Shown here: positions 24,054-34,911 of the stretch, one piece after another
How the letters are laid out: each line of letters starts with the position of its first letter
Numbering within the stretch: the stretch's first letter is position 1
Notes under the pieces: model-generated
The model's database searches: none
The model's input: only the letters and a program-made list of their open reading frames with translations
What the model was told of the DNA's origin: nothing
Source: Exophiala sp. HKRS030
Lineage: Eukaryota; Ascomycota; Eurotiomycetes; Chaetothyriales; Herpotrichiellaceae
DNA: 64,000 bases
NCBI GenBank assembly: GCA_023897205.1
Contig: JAHWDD010000033.1
Span: forward strand, 1-64,000
Direction: 5' to 3'
Made by a program: the position numbers and the translations under genes

Positions 24054-24551
24054 TTAGTGCCAGTCGCCCCAGGTCTTGACTTCCTCCTTGGTCACATAGA
24101 CGGTGACGTAGTCCTTGATGGGAGCAGGGGTGACATAAGACGTCTGATAGACTGTGGTTGGGACAACCTTCTCCTTATAGTCGGTGACAGTCTGCGAATA
24201 TGTTAACCAAGTGTTGAGTGTATACGGTGGCAAGGAAGTACTTACGTTGTAGATGGTTGTTGGGACGATCTTCTCCTTGTAGTCGGTCACGGTCTTGTAA
24301 TCGGTCTTGTACTCGGTCTTGTAGATTGTGGTTGGCACAATCTTCTCCTTGTACTCGGTGGCGGTGGCAGTGACCGTCTTGTAGTCGGTCTTGTATTCGG
24401 TCTTGTACTCGATTTGAGGAACTGGCTTCTCCTGGGTCACGTAAACAGTGACGGTCTCTTTGGCCTTCCAGTCATTCCAGCCATCGGTTCTTGGCAGCAC
24501 AGAGGCGGAAGCCGTGGCAATGAGAAGTGCAGCGACAGTGAAGTATTGCAT
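24054..24551 (-). CDS. Small secreted Tyr/Lys/Thr repeat protein
   Basis: Exons are 24246-24551 and 24054-24191. The 54-nt intron 24192-24245 (GTAAGT donor, GTTAACAT branch, CGCAG acceptor) is a multiple of three with no stop, so an unspliced reading would stay open; removing it restores the repeat. The spliced product is 147 residues. It starts with a signal peptide (MQYFTVAALLIATASAS). The mature part is built from repeats of YKTEYKTDYKTVT and YKEKIVPTTIY, and ends with DYVTVYVTKEEVKTWGDWH, echoing an early TVTVYVTQEK. It has no Cys. Function unknown; a cell-wall, hydrated-surface or effector-like role is possible. It stands alone in a gene-poor region. Confidence 0.75.
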   Translation of the reverse strand: MQYFTVAALLIATASASVLPRTDGWNDWKAKETVTVYVTQEKPVPQIEYKTEYKTDYKTVTATATEYKEKIVPTTIYKTEYKTDYKTVTDYKEKIVPTTIYNVSTSLPPYTLNTWLTYSQTVTDYKEKVVPTTVYQTSYVTPAPIKDYVTVYVTKEEVKTWGDWH

Positions 24552-27500
24552 CTTGAAAGTAGTGGGATTGATGTTGATATAAGTAAAAGAAACCTATAAG
24601 AGCGAGAGGCTGTAGGAGAAGTATTGAACGAAGGAATTTGCTTCTGAAGTGAATGAATTGATTTGATTGTGAGACTGATGAATGGAAGAATTCACAGATT
24701 GACCACAGAAAGCCCTTCCTATATACCCTTCTTCAAATATGGTCACGAATAACCAACCTTCTTGGTAATACTTGCACAGCCGGTGGGACGATGGTTGGCG
24801 ACTCCGCTTGGAGTGAAGCTCATCTTTGGATTTCTGCTCACATCGTGGCTCCCATCTGACCGCTCGTACCGGCCAAAATAGCCGTCTAGCGGAACGAGGC
24901 AGTGGTGGAAGCGACAACCAAACAACCCGAAAAAAGAGTCATTGTAGCATTTGCCAGGAATCTTACACCATGTATGACAGCGCCCTGCACTGCTGGCGGG
25001 CTGGGAGAGACAGCTGGGTTCCAAAGAATTTGACAACGGGACCAAATCCTGTCCACTGTGGAGGGATTCGGGGTGAGGTCAAGCTTCTCGGGCTTGGCAT
25101 GTCCTTGGCAATCCGCAAAAAATAGAATCGCCGATACCGAAAACGGAAAAAACGTCTTGTGAGCTTTGGCTGTCATGGTATAATTGGTGTACCGAGAGAT
25201 GGTCCGGCCTTGGCAAGATCTTGGCTCTCACATCTCGGTGTCGACTCAGCCATCATTCTATGGTCAGGTTTCGGGCAGAGTTCAAGCAGGTAATCTTGTG
25301 CCAAGAGGTTGGCCAACGTGTGCCGTTGCAAAAGTGTCATGAACGTTGTCCAGCCTCCTTGAGTTTATTCGCCGGTTGTTGGTGCAATAAGAATTGTTAT
25401 GGAAGGTAATTCGGGCTGTGGACATCATCCGGATATGGATTCCCGCCCTCAGAGTGTTTGACTGCCCGAGTTACCAGCACACGGCTCAATAAACCTCACA
25501 ATAGTGGGTTCCTGAACATGCTATCAGTTGATGATCTCAATCAACTCACAGACAATCAAGCTGCCATTTCACGGTTTCATGGTATACAACCATATCGGTT
25601 TACTGGCCATATTATCCTGGTTGTGGGTTGAGCAACATTGAATCCACCCCGCAAACGACGCAAGCGGGGCTAGACCATTCTGTCGTGAGCAGAATAAGCC
25701 GTCTGGTTCCTCACCAATGAGGTATGCCAGGTTCCGATGCTCCATTTAGCTCGTGCAAGTTGAAGAGACATTATGAGTTTGGTCATAGCTTGGTAGAATG
25801 GCGAATAGCCCCGCCACAACTGCTTTCTGACTAGCGACCATGCAGCGAAGGTCTTCGGATCACAGCATACTTTCCACCAAGCCAGCGTGTTGAAGAATAC
25901 AACCCCCGAAGGAACCAAGGTGCCAACCAGAGATCTTACAAATCCCAAGTATCCCAGCCACTCATATGCCGGTGTTTGCTTGAATTACGGACACGGCAAG
26001 CCACCCAGGTTGAGCTCTTGTTTCGAGCTTTGTGCAAGGTCACCGAACGCTGTCTTGTGAGCAGAAGATCCACTCTCCGAAGCAAAGATCCAAGCATATC
26101 TTTGCGGAGTTCGGGCAAGTGGTTGGGCTGATCTTTCGGCTAGATGATTCCCGGTGTTGATCATGGAGACCAAATCTTCAAGACTTCCGTTAGTTTCTCA
26201 TTTGTCAACTTGTTTTGAGCAAGATCGAGCAGTTCTTTGCAGGGCATATGTCATTCATCAAACGATTCGACAACGCTCCGTGAATCGAAGGCTTACGCCA
26301 GCCGCAATAAGGACTTAAGTGGCACCAAAGAGATGTAAGACCAGACGTTGCTGAGGTGTCAAACCTCATTAGACGCAGGTTATGTCTGTGGAGACTGCAG
26401 GGGCCAATTGTACTTCAACGAGATAAGCTTGGTGTGATTGAGTCAAGCGTAGCAACAAGTCTCGAAAAGGATACCGGAGTGGATTTCGCTCAGAGCATGA
26501 GAAAGGCGTGAGTCCTCCTGCAAAGGGGGTCCAAGAGGACTGAACTGTAAGTGCGCTGGGCAGAGAGCTTTCGACGGTGCATGCAGACACCGAGCCTAGT
26601 AAGCTGATCCCTTCTCAGCGTGGGTTGCAGCCTGCTTAAGATGCGTGACGGCAGAGAGTGCGTCCGACCCCCCAGACCTTATACGCGGTGGCATCATTGT
26701 CCTACCTCTGGCGACATTCGTGAAGCTTCATTTGGTGAAGCCAGTGTCATGTCATGTGGGTGTGATTGAACGTTGAGGGACAGTCTTTGGCTGCATCCGG
26801 CTCCAGTGTCGACTTCCTCTCTGGACTCACATCGACCTATAGAGGCTGAACTGAAGCAGGGCTCTGCAAAATTACGAAGGCGAAGGCTGCCTTAGGCTCG
26901 ACACGCCTACTACTCATTCATCAAATCGCAAATCCGCCAGGTCTCTGAGTCACATCCATTTCAAAGGCAGAGCTTGAATGCAGATGCCCAAGAGGTTTCT
27001 GAACGAAGTCATGAAACGAACGTCATGCAGTTAAGCACTTATCGAAGTCGTATGTGGTGTACGGATTGTGAGCCTGAGGAAGAATATGGTGAGCTGCAGG
27101 TCGGAAGTTCAGCCCAGAATGAGGGATATTGGTCGCAGATAAGAGGTTTCCGAGAACTTTAAGAGCATGAACATCGGTCACTCTGGTGCTAACCCTCAAA
27201 TCTGATCTTTGACGAGTACACAACGATTGATACTGCTCAGTATATGCGTCTATATTTGATTCAAGATCCGTCATAACGATTTCAAATCGTTCTTTTGATA
27301 TCGATATATGTTGGCGACGAGATTTGCAAGCTTTTGATGGTGTCTACTAGGTGGACGCACAAGAAGCTTTTCGTCATAGCCAACAATGCACCCATATGGA
27401 TTTCTCCTGATGTTGCGACAGCAGCTACTTGTATTCACTAGCTAGCTCAATTGCTCCGTCGTCTCACAGACATCGTTCCACCGCGGAAATTGGCAGATAG

Positions 27501-27876
27501 TTGGCTCGATGTAGCAATGGCGGTGCGCTCACTGCCGTCCGATTCCTCGATTCTGCAGGAGAGACAGGCTACCCGAAGGCTGAAACTCCGAGGCGGCTGT
27601 GTTCCGCTTGACGTTGACCATGATGTGCATCTGGTTTGTTCATTCAGTTGAGGAGGGCGGATCCAAAATGCTGGCAGAGCTCTTCAAATGACGGATGTTC
27701 TGCAGCGGCCTTCTACTGCAGACGCAGAATGACAAGATTTGTGCGAGAGTGACCGGACGCATCGACTTTGACGTATATGCTTGAACCGGAGCCGTCAATC
27801 CATCGAGATCTACCACGGATATCCCAACAGGAAATTCTGGTCAACATCATGGCCTTTGAACCTGTCAACCATTGAG
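24552..27876. other. Long gene-poor interval
   Basis: About 3.3 kb upstream of the secreted repeat protein and downstream of the nuclease gene. All open frames are under 110 codons and none looks protein-like. No RIP bias, tandem array or transposon motif was seen. The first few hundred bases (24552-25000) must include the promoter of the secreted protein gene. Confidence 0.5.
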
Positions 27877-28913
27877 TTACCTGACCTGAGTTCTGTTGGC
27901 TTGTTGTCGGCTCTTGTCAAATTCCCGAACTATGATCTCGCACCTCACCTCTCCACACAGGCGTTTTCGTCTTTCAACAGGCAACTTGTCTGCAAACAGC
28001 AGGCCGCTGGCTCGCTCCACTGCCTCAAGTGGGACCTCAAAATCAGACAAACTTTTCGAGTTGGGGATCTCTGCATTAGGAAGGACGAATGCACCAATAG
28101 CTACTTTTCCAATGGGACTGTCTTGTGCTTCCTCGGCATAGATGATTTTGTAAAAGTGGGTGGGAACAGCGACGTTGGGTGGTGTACCGATAACCTCATA
28201 GGAGACTCTCCATTTGCCATCCCGTTCGTCTCTCTTTGGTAGATACAAGGGACCTGTCACTATTCTCACACTGGGATATTTCTTGGCCAGATTTCTGCAG
28301 AAATCCTCGAAGTGTGCCCAATAGTCCCGGTTGAAGCCCTCACCAACCTGTGGACACATGTTGCTCAGGACAAAAGTGGAATCCATAGCCTCTTGAGACC
28401 ACTTTGCATCTGCTGCCGGGACTTGATGACCACGATCGTAACCACTTCTAGCGTAATCGGCAAGTCTGGCTCGGAAAATGGGCGGCACAGACAGATCTTC
28501 GTAGAACACGCTGTGACGACGTGATCCATTATTTAGAAGAAGTGACTGAGGGTGAAGTGCTCAGCTACCCAGTGCGGATTTCGTGTGGCGCGGTTGAAGG
28601 AGGAGAGGTGCGAAGGGGTTGTCAAAGTATCTGCGACGGGGCCGGGAAAGCCATATTTCAAAATGCCAGCCGGATCGACAGGTGAAACAATTGCAGAGAC
28701 CGAAGATTGAGTGCTGACGGAGACGGGTGGCACTGGTATCGAGACTGGAGTAGGTACAGGAGGAAGTGCAGGAGACGGGGACAGAGGTGAGTCTCGTACT
28801 GCTGGAGTTGGTGGAAGATCAGGTTTACGAGAGCTTGAGACAAAAAGCAGGCTGACTGAAGCCCCCAGCGCTGCTGAAGCGCCAGCAACTATAGCAAGGG
28901 TAGTTTTGGACAT
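27877..28913 (-). CDS. NUC1: Nuc1/endonuclease G-type DNA/RNA nuclease, with one frame break
   Basis: A mitochondrial beta-beta-alpha metal nuclease family. The N-terminus, MSKTTLAIVAGASAALGA from 28913, looks like a hydrophobic mitochondrial anchor. A Pro/Ser/Val-rich linker leads to GILKYGFPGPVAD and NPHWVAEHFT. After a one-base frame change the protein continues through SVFYED, the catalytic DRGH motif (SGYDRGHQVPAADAKW), NMCPQVGEGFNRDYW and the C-terminal fold. The break is at the GGG run 28550-28552 (CCC on the coding strand). One more base there joins the two frames in phase and gives 345 residues, the family's usual size. The start at 28913 is preferred over an upstream ATG because the family begins at the anchor. 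Confidence 0.88.
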
Positions 28914-29649
28914 ATAGAACGAGGTTTGCTGACGAGAACGCTCAAGAAGGGAAAAAGTGCAAAACGAAGACACGTCGAAACACGCCCGAAGTCAAGAAAT
29001 TGTTCGGGTGGAATGTTTAGCACCTTCCCAAGTGGGGTGTCCTGCCTGGAACCAATCGGGTAGTGTCCGATTAATCGCAGTAGCTGTAAAGTCCAGGGTT
29101 CAAACTCCAGCCTGATCAATTCTTTTTGCCTTTTTGCCCTTTTGATTCATGGTGTCTTTCTCTGAGTTCGAGAATCTCATGCGGAAACAGATGGACCTGT
29201 GCTTGTTTTGTATTAGTTGACATTATGTTGATTGAGTTCTTCAGACCAGTGAAATTGGTTACGAAGGCATTCTGAACTTGCAAAGGCTCCTAATTGGGGA
29301 GGACCAACTAGCCCACAAAAGGAACGTGGCCCTTGGTGGCCCATGGTGGCCCTAGACCTAAGCCGGACGTTGTGACATCGATTCTGCAAGGACAAACTTG
29401 AATTTCTTAAGGTCCTCTGTACACAACCAATCAACCCACCACTGCGCCTCTGACTTCCACCTTTTACTGAAGTCAACCTTTCTATCATGTCGATCTACCC
29501 TTAGTGACAAAGGTCTCGCCTCATTCTTCAAGAGAAAATCACCGGCATTATATCAACTGTATCACTTCTATCACTTCTGACCGCGATGATATAACAACCT
29601 GGGCGTCCCGCATCCTGTATCCCCGTATTCCGCAGTTCGACCCTCCATC
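28914..29649. promoter_or_regulatory. Divergent intergenic region between Nuc1 and the zinc transporter
   Basis: About 740 bp between divergent starts. A B-box-like GGGTTCAAACTCC (about 29096) followed by T-runs (29119-29145) recalls a tRNA gene end, but no cloverleaf could be folded. No operator was identified. Confidence 0.35.
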
Positions 29650-31314
29650 ATGGCGCTTGACAATGATACTCGAGGATGGATCATGGCATGTATTAGCGGT
29701 ATTGGTATGTACAGATGAGCCCAATGCCTCGCTTTCTCACCTCACATTCGAATCTGACCCCCGACAGCATGTACTGTCGGAGCCTCCATCATCTGTGTTG
29801 ATCTCGTCATTCGCCGCCTCCCAAGATTCCAGAACTTCACAATTACCGAAAGCAATGTTTTCCTCTCAGCCTCCTTGAGTCTAAGCTTCGGAGTCATGGT
29901 CAGTTTCCGCAAGATCCGCTCATGCTGTACTGGAAACGCGAAGAGCTAACTCTCCACCGCAGCTATTCTCCTCTCTGTACTCTATGCTGCCTCAGTCAAA
30001 AATATACCTTGTGGATGCCGGATATTCCCCCGGGCCGCATCATACCTATTGATTACCTTATTTTTGGTCGGCGTTGTCGGAATACAGGTCCTGTCACAGA
30101 TCATGCACAGATTTATCCCCTCTCATGTGGTAGACTGTGATCATACTCACGATGAGCCCGATATGGACACAAAAGATCCCGAAGAAATGTCGGAGCACGA
30201 CCACGATGACGAACATACCAATGGTGTCCCTAAATTCAAGTCAAATAACGCACCTAATCCAGATTGCGATGAGGACACACCTCTTCTGGCCCGTACCGAT
30301 AGCTTCAGTCCGCGTAAGCCAACCGAACCACGAGGGAGGGATGAAGAAAGAGATGCCGATAATAACCAATCTTTCGCAACTGCGCCCTCATCTCGTCGAC
30401 CTACCATGATGCCTCGTGGTCTTACTCGCACCCTTTCTCGCTATGTAGGCACTCATAAGGACAACTGTGACGAGACTGGCCCGTGCATGGGCTTCTCAGA
30501 TCCATGCGGACAGGATTGCTTCAAGGCTGCGCAGAGACGTGGTACGATCTTGCCAGGCCAGGGCGGTCCCTTTGTGCGAGCTCCAACTTGGCGGAGCCAG
30601 ATGGATCTTCGCGTTGAACCTCCCATCCACGAAGAAGCACAACATATTCACGAGGCACCACTCGGTCATCATCATACACACGAGGGCACTGGAACTCACA
30701 GCACACGCTCGAGATCCGCAACACATCATTATCATCATGCCATCCACAGTCATCCAGAACCGGCAAGGTCGCAGCGTCGGGCTTCCGAGTATTCAACGTC
30801 GGCTGGCCATGAGCATCACCATCATGTTCCTACCAACGCATTCATGTCCATCGGCTTACAGACTTCACTAGCAATTGCATTACACAAGGCTCCGGAAGGG
30901 TTTATTACATATGCTACAAACCACGCAAATCCAACCCTCGGTTTTGCTGTGTTCATGGCCCTCTTCATTCACAACATCACTGAAGGCTTTGCTATGTCAT
31001 TACCCCTGTATTTAGCCCTAGGCTCACGTCCAAAGGCGATTGCATGGTCTTCATTCTTGGGTGGTGCTTCGCAACCACTGGGAGCTGGGGTTGCTGCACT
31101 CTGGTTCAAATTGGCTAAAAGGAGCAGTCTCGGAGGCCCGACAGAGGCGGTGTATGGGTTCATGTTTGCAGTTGTGAGCGGCATCATGTGCTACGTGGGT
31201 CTCGGACTGTTTTCCGAGAGCTTGCAACTGAGCCACAACAAGCAAACTTGTATTACTTTTGCGTTTATCGGCATGGGGATCTTGGGAGCTAGTCAAGGTT
31301 TGACAGCGAAATGA
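29650..31314 (+). CDS. ZIP-family zinc transporter, Zrt3-like, with one frame break
   Basis: Exons are 29650-29704, 29768-29898 and 29963-31314; introns are 63 and 64 nt with good GT..AG sites and a GCTAAC branch in the second. The N-terminus MALDNDTRGWIMACISGIACTV starts the first membrane segment. A long cytosolic or lumenal loop holds many His-rich stretches (DHDDEH, HHHTHEGTGTH, HEHHHH). The metal-binding helices are LAIALHKAPEGFITYA and MALFIHNITEGFAMS. Homologues such as yeast Zrt3 release zinc from the vacuole. In exon 3 the frame shifts at the CCCCC run 30027-30031, between GYSP and AASYLLITLFLVGVVGIQ. One extra base gives 512 residues. Downstream the frame is intact. Confidence 0.87.
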
Positions 31315-32386
31315 TGTGACACTTCCAGAAGCATGGAGTTGGCAGGAAGCAGGCAGGTTGGTTGATCGGTCAACCAGGCCATTGGTTGCATTTGATGAAA
31401 ATGAAGGATTGATTGGCAATCCTCGTATGACGGCGTTATAATAGTGAACAACAGAAAATCACCCAGGAACTTGTATAGCTCGGAAAATGAACAACAGCGA
31501 CCCTTGTATCTCGACATCTGGAATGCCGATCTCAATAACCGTCCATCTAGTCTGTCCTCAGTCCAAGGTGCCTCAAGGGACCATCAGTCCATACCGACCG
31601 ACCGACCCGAGCTGCCCACTCACGACGAAATGAAAGGAATGAAGAAACAACTGCAACTGCCACTTGGTAGCCGTGCCGTGCCGGAACCGGAACCGTGAAA
31701 CATCGGCGGCGTGCACTAACTAGAGCAAACCTTTGAAAGCCATTATGCCATTCAGACTGTCTGCTCAACCTAACTCACGAGTCACGAGTCACTAACATAA
31801 TGCTGTGCCTGGATAGCCTCGCAACCTCGACATGGCATGCACCTTTGATCGGAATCGGATTGACAAACTGGTCGGTTTTTGGTTTCTTTTTTTGATAAAC
31901 TGCCCGTGCTTCACCAGTAGACGGGACTGACCCCTACAGCTATACTGATGCAGCAATGCAGCATTGCAGTGATGTAGCCATGTAGCGGTGTGGCGATGTC
32001 CATGTATGCCAAATTCTAATTGTCGAAGGGAAGTACAAGCTGTGTGCGTGGTGTGTGGGTTACGAGAGTACGAGACTTGATTTCGATTTTCAGACTTGAA
32101 GCATAACAATAGTGGAATTTATGTTTCATGTTTCATGTATCATTAATCGGTCACGTCATGGTTCGAAGTACCTAGTTACAGTAACTAGTAGGCTAGGGAC
32201 TGATTCTGCATCCAGTGAATATTCTGGTAGGTGGCTCCCTCTCTGGCTAGCATGCAGTGAGCAACCTGGCCATTCAATCCGCCTCGACGTTTGTCTACCC
32301 GTCTTTATCTCCGCGCAGCGCAACTGCGAAGCTACACGACTACCGCTCGGTTCCACCAATTGCCCAGAAGTCTGGCATCGAGCGAT
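31315..32386. other. Intergenic, nothing recognised
   Basis: About 1.07 kb between the 3' ends of the zinc transporter (+) and the Cys-rich surface protein (-). Only short random frames are present; no RNA gene, tandem array or transposon motif was seen. Confidence 0.5.
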
Positions 32387-33526
32387 CTAGGAGTACTGTG
32401 GCCAAGTTGAAATCGTGGCATTTCGAGCAGCTTCGTGACTTCGTCGCGCTGCCTTTCGTTGGTATCTGATTCCGATGACGGCGAGGATGAGGGCGACCAA
32501 AGGGATGCTCAGGCCGGTGCCGAGCGCGATTTTCTCGGATCTGCTTAGACCGCTGTTGGACGCAGAGCTGCTTGTGGGTTGTGGTGTGGGGCTTGCGCTG
32601 TCAGGGTTGTCGATTGGGGAGGAGGAAGAGGGCGATGATGAAGAGGAAGAGGGCGAAGAGGGGGAGAAAGAGGAGGAAGAGGACAAGGAGCCTCCTGTAA
32701 AGGTTAGGTCGGTCGAAGATTGGTGAGAGGTTTGACTGGGAGTACTGGTGGAGGGACGAGATTGAGTAGAAGCTTGGCTGGTGGAGGTTGAGCTTGTCGT
32801 CGTAATGACCGGAGCAGGTCCACACACGCCAGGCAGGGCGGCGGCGCAGTATTGGGTATATATTGAGATGCCGCTTTCGATATCGATGGTATTGCTGGAA
32901 CATCCAGACTTGACATAGCTGGATATATACGATGTTCCGAGGGATTGAATATCACAGCGACAGACGCACGCGTCTAAAAACTGGCCATCGGAGTTTTTGA
33001 CACACCCAAGAGCTCCGTTCCAGAGCCCACCACCAACGTATTGGATGAATGCGTTACCGACGCAGGTCCGTGCCGTATCCAGGCCGTTATCTGTCCAGAT
33101 TGATAGAGGGGCTTGCTTGGTAGTTGGGAGATCGAAAGTTATGTCTGAAGTTTGAACGCCAGCACAGTCGGACGTAACGGCAGTTGCGCAATATGCATTG
33201 TAGAGCAGAATCCCGCTCTGAATGTCAATGGTATTGCTGGCGCAACGGCTTTTCACCACACTCGAGATGTAGGATTCTGCCGAGGGCCGTAGGTCGCATC
33301 GACAAACGCAGTCGTTTGGGAATCCAGCATCCTGCCGCTCACAACCAAGCGCCCCATTCCAGAGACCACCTCCTACGTAATTATTCAGTGCCTCTTGAAC
33401 ACAAGTTCGAGCAATGTCGTAGCCATTTTCGTCCCAAATCGAGAGATAGCCGTCGGCTGAAGTGAGTGCCGTCAAGGAGGAAAATGCCGTGAGGATCAAC
33501 ACTGCTTCAATCACTTGTAAACCCAT
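32387..33526 (-). CDS. Two-module Cys-rich (CFEM-like) surface protein with one TM segment
   Basis: 379 residues, single exon. A signal peptide (1-24) is followed by two homologous modules of about 110 residues. Both carry ARTCV...YVGGGLWNGALGC, a CVCRCD core, SYISS..VKS.C.SNTIDI.SGI..Y..YC and a closing Cys. A Ser/Thr/Pro-rich stalk (about 240-325) with acidic residues leads to a membrane helix (about 335-358, IALGTGLSIPLVALILAVIG) and a basic stop-transfer RYQRKAARR. The design suits a plasma-membrane protein that displays two disulphide domains through a glycosylated stalk. Single copies of this module are common in Pezizomycotina; function is unknown. Confidence 0.8.
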   Translation of the reverse strand: MGLQVIEAVLILTAFSSLTALTSADGYLSIWDENGYDIARTCVQEALNNYVGGGLWNGALGCERQDAGFPNDCVCRCDLRPSAESYISSVVKSRCASNTIDIQSGILLYNAYCATAVTSDCAGVQTSDITFDLPTTKQAPLSIWTDNGLDTARTCVGNAFIQYVGGGLWNGALGCVKNSDGQFLDACVCRCDIQSLGTSYISSYVKSGCSSNTIDIESGISIYTQYCAAALPGVCGPAPVITTTSSTSTSQASTQSRPSTSTPSQTSHQSSTDLTFTGGSLSSSSSFSPSSPSSSSSSPSSSSPIDNPDSASPTPQPTSSSASNSGLSRSEKIALGTGLSIPLVALILAVIGIRYQRKAARRSHEAARNATISTWPQYS

Positions 33527-34395
33527 TTTGTCCCTTTAATTGGTATCGGTCCGGTCTGTTCCACGTTGGCCTGCTCGTTGACTATCGAGAGGTCAAGGGG
33601 CCAAAGGTCAAGCGAACGGGATGAGCTTGCGTAGTGGATAAAATTGACAGTAGCGAGACGGCCATGTGCCGACAACATGGTAGTCATAGCTTGATTAATT
33701 CCCAGGCAAGATGGTGCGCATAAACCAGGCATGAATCAAGAAATGGCAGCGAGGCTGAATCTGTTGAAACTTCGAGGAAAGGGCGCACATAGCCACCACG
33801 ACTTGTTATGTCCTACGTGCTAGACCATCGCAAGGCAACCTTGTGAGTTCGAAGGGGCCCATTGACATCACTGAAAGCCGCGGTTGATACTTACATTTGT
33901 GATGAGGCTCGAAGCTCGAAGCTGGTTGCCTTGTCGTGGCGTTGTGGCTGAGGTCAACAGGAGCTGAGATTCTGACATCTGAAGCATGATACGCTCGAGT
34001 GATAGAATGCACGCAACAAGGGGAAACAGTACCTGAGAATCGTAGATGGATCGAGGATCAATCTTGAGAGAATTCCTATCCCGAATATTAAGCGAACGAT
34101 GAGAAAGGAATCCCAAGCAGTTGTTGATGACAGCCTTCTTGATTGAGGAGAGGGAGGGGAGGTTGTGTAAGGCACGGTAAGGCTGCAAGTCTCAGCGTTC
34201 CAACCACGTGCCCTTGAGTGCCAAGGAATTCCGGTCGTGCACGAAGGTGGCAGATGCTACGAGGCTGGCCCTGAGCCTTGAGCTCCGAGGCGGTCTTGAC
34301 TGCTTCGTAGCAACGAAGACCAGATGCCTTGAAGCGGCCAGATCCTCAATCAATCCCCTTCTACACCCACCATAAGTGCTCCTATATACTGAACC
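33527..34395. promoter_or_regulatory. Divergent intergenic region
   Basis: About 870 bp between the divergent starts of the Cys-rich surface protein (-) and the Roadblock-like protein (+). A 106-codon minus-strand frame at 33868-34188 lacks recognisable motifs and is rejected as a gene. No operator was identified. Confidence 0.4.
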
Positions 34396-34911
34396 ATGAC
34401 ACAGGCTGGTTTACTTGATTCGGATCGCTTGTCGTCCCTTCTCGAAGAAGCACTGGGCTGGAGTGGACATGTTTCTTCTCTCATGGTCTCTTCGTTGAAC
34501 GGATCCATCCTCGCCTACGCCTACCGAAATTCCACGCCTTCTATCAAGGCCATGCGCACTCAATCGACAACCATGACCGCTGCATACACTGTTGCCTCGG
34601 AAGATGTTCTTGTATTTGAAGCACAAAATATGGGTGCAACTTCCGTCATCACTCCCATTGCCGATCACATCTTGCTTGCCGTTACTGGTCCTGAGCCACC
34701 AACGCAGGCATCAGAAACTCAAGAGAATGGAAATGGATTGCAAGACGTAGACCAAGAGTCATACGTCTCAAACGGGGATCGAAATGGGTTTGCGGATTCG
34801 GACGATGAAGAACAACAACAGATTCGCACAGATTTAGAGCTGGTCAGTCAAGAGTTGGCCAATACACTACGAGGACAGCTATCTAGTCTCAAATGGCCCG
34901 ATGATATATGA
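34396..34911 (+). CDS. Roadblock/LAMTOR2-like small protein
   Basis: 171 residues, single exon. Residues about 10-95 match the pattern of Roadblock/LC7 folds. An amphipathic helix (DRLSSLLEEALG) precedes a beta strand, VSSLMVSSLNGSILAYAYR (compare the LLLNNEGSLLAY strand of LAMTOR2). A second helix follows, and then strands DVLVFEAQNMGATSVITPI and HILLAVTG. A low-complexity acidic insert (about 98-145) precedes a last helix, LELVSQELANTLRGQL. LAMTOR2-type proteins scaffold Rag/Gtr GTPases for TORC1 on the vacuole. The assignment to this branch rather than another Roadblock protein is inference. Confidence 0.6.
   Translation: MTQAGLLDSDRLSSLLEEALGWSGHVSSLMVSSLNGSILAYAYRNSTPSIKAMRTQSTTMTAAYTVASEDVLVFEAQNMGATSVITPIADHILLAVTGPEPPTQASETQENGNGLQDVDQESYVSNGDRNGFADSDDEEQQQIRTDLELVSQELANTLRGQLSSLKWPDDI

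Noticed and set aside
29010..29150. tRNA-like stretch with GGGTTCAAACTCC followed by T-runs
   Set aside because: The T-stem has mismatches, and no 5' acceptor strand pairing with CCTGATC was found; no cloverleaf could be folded.
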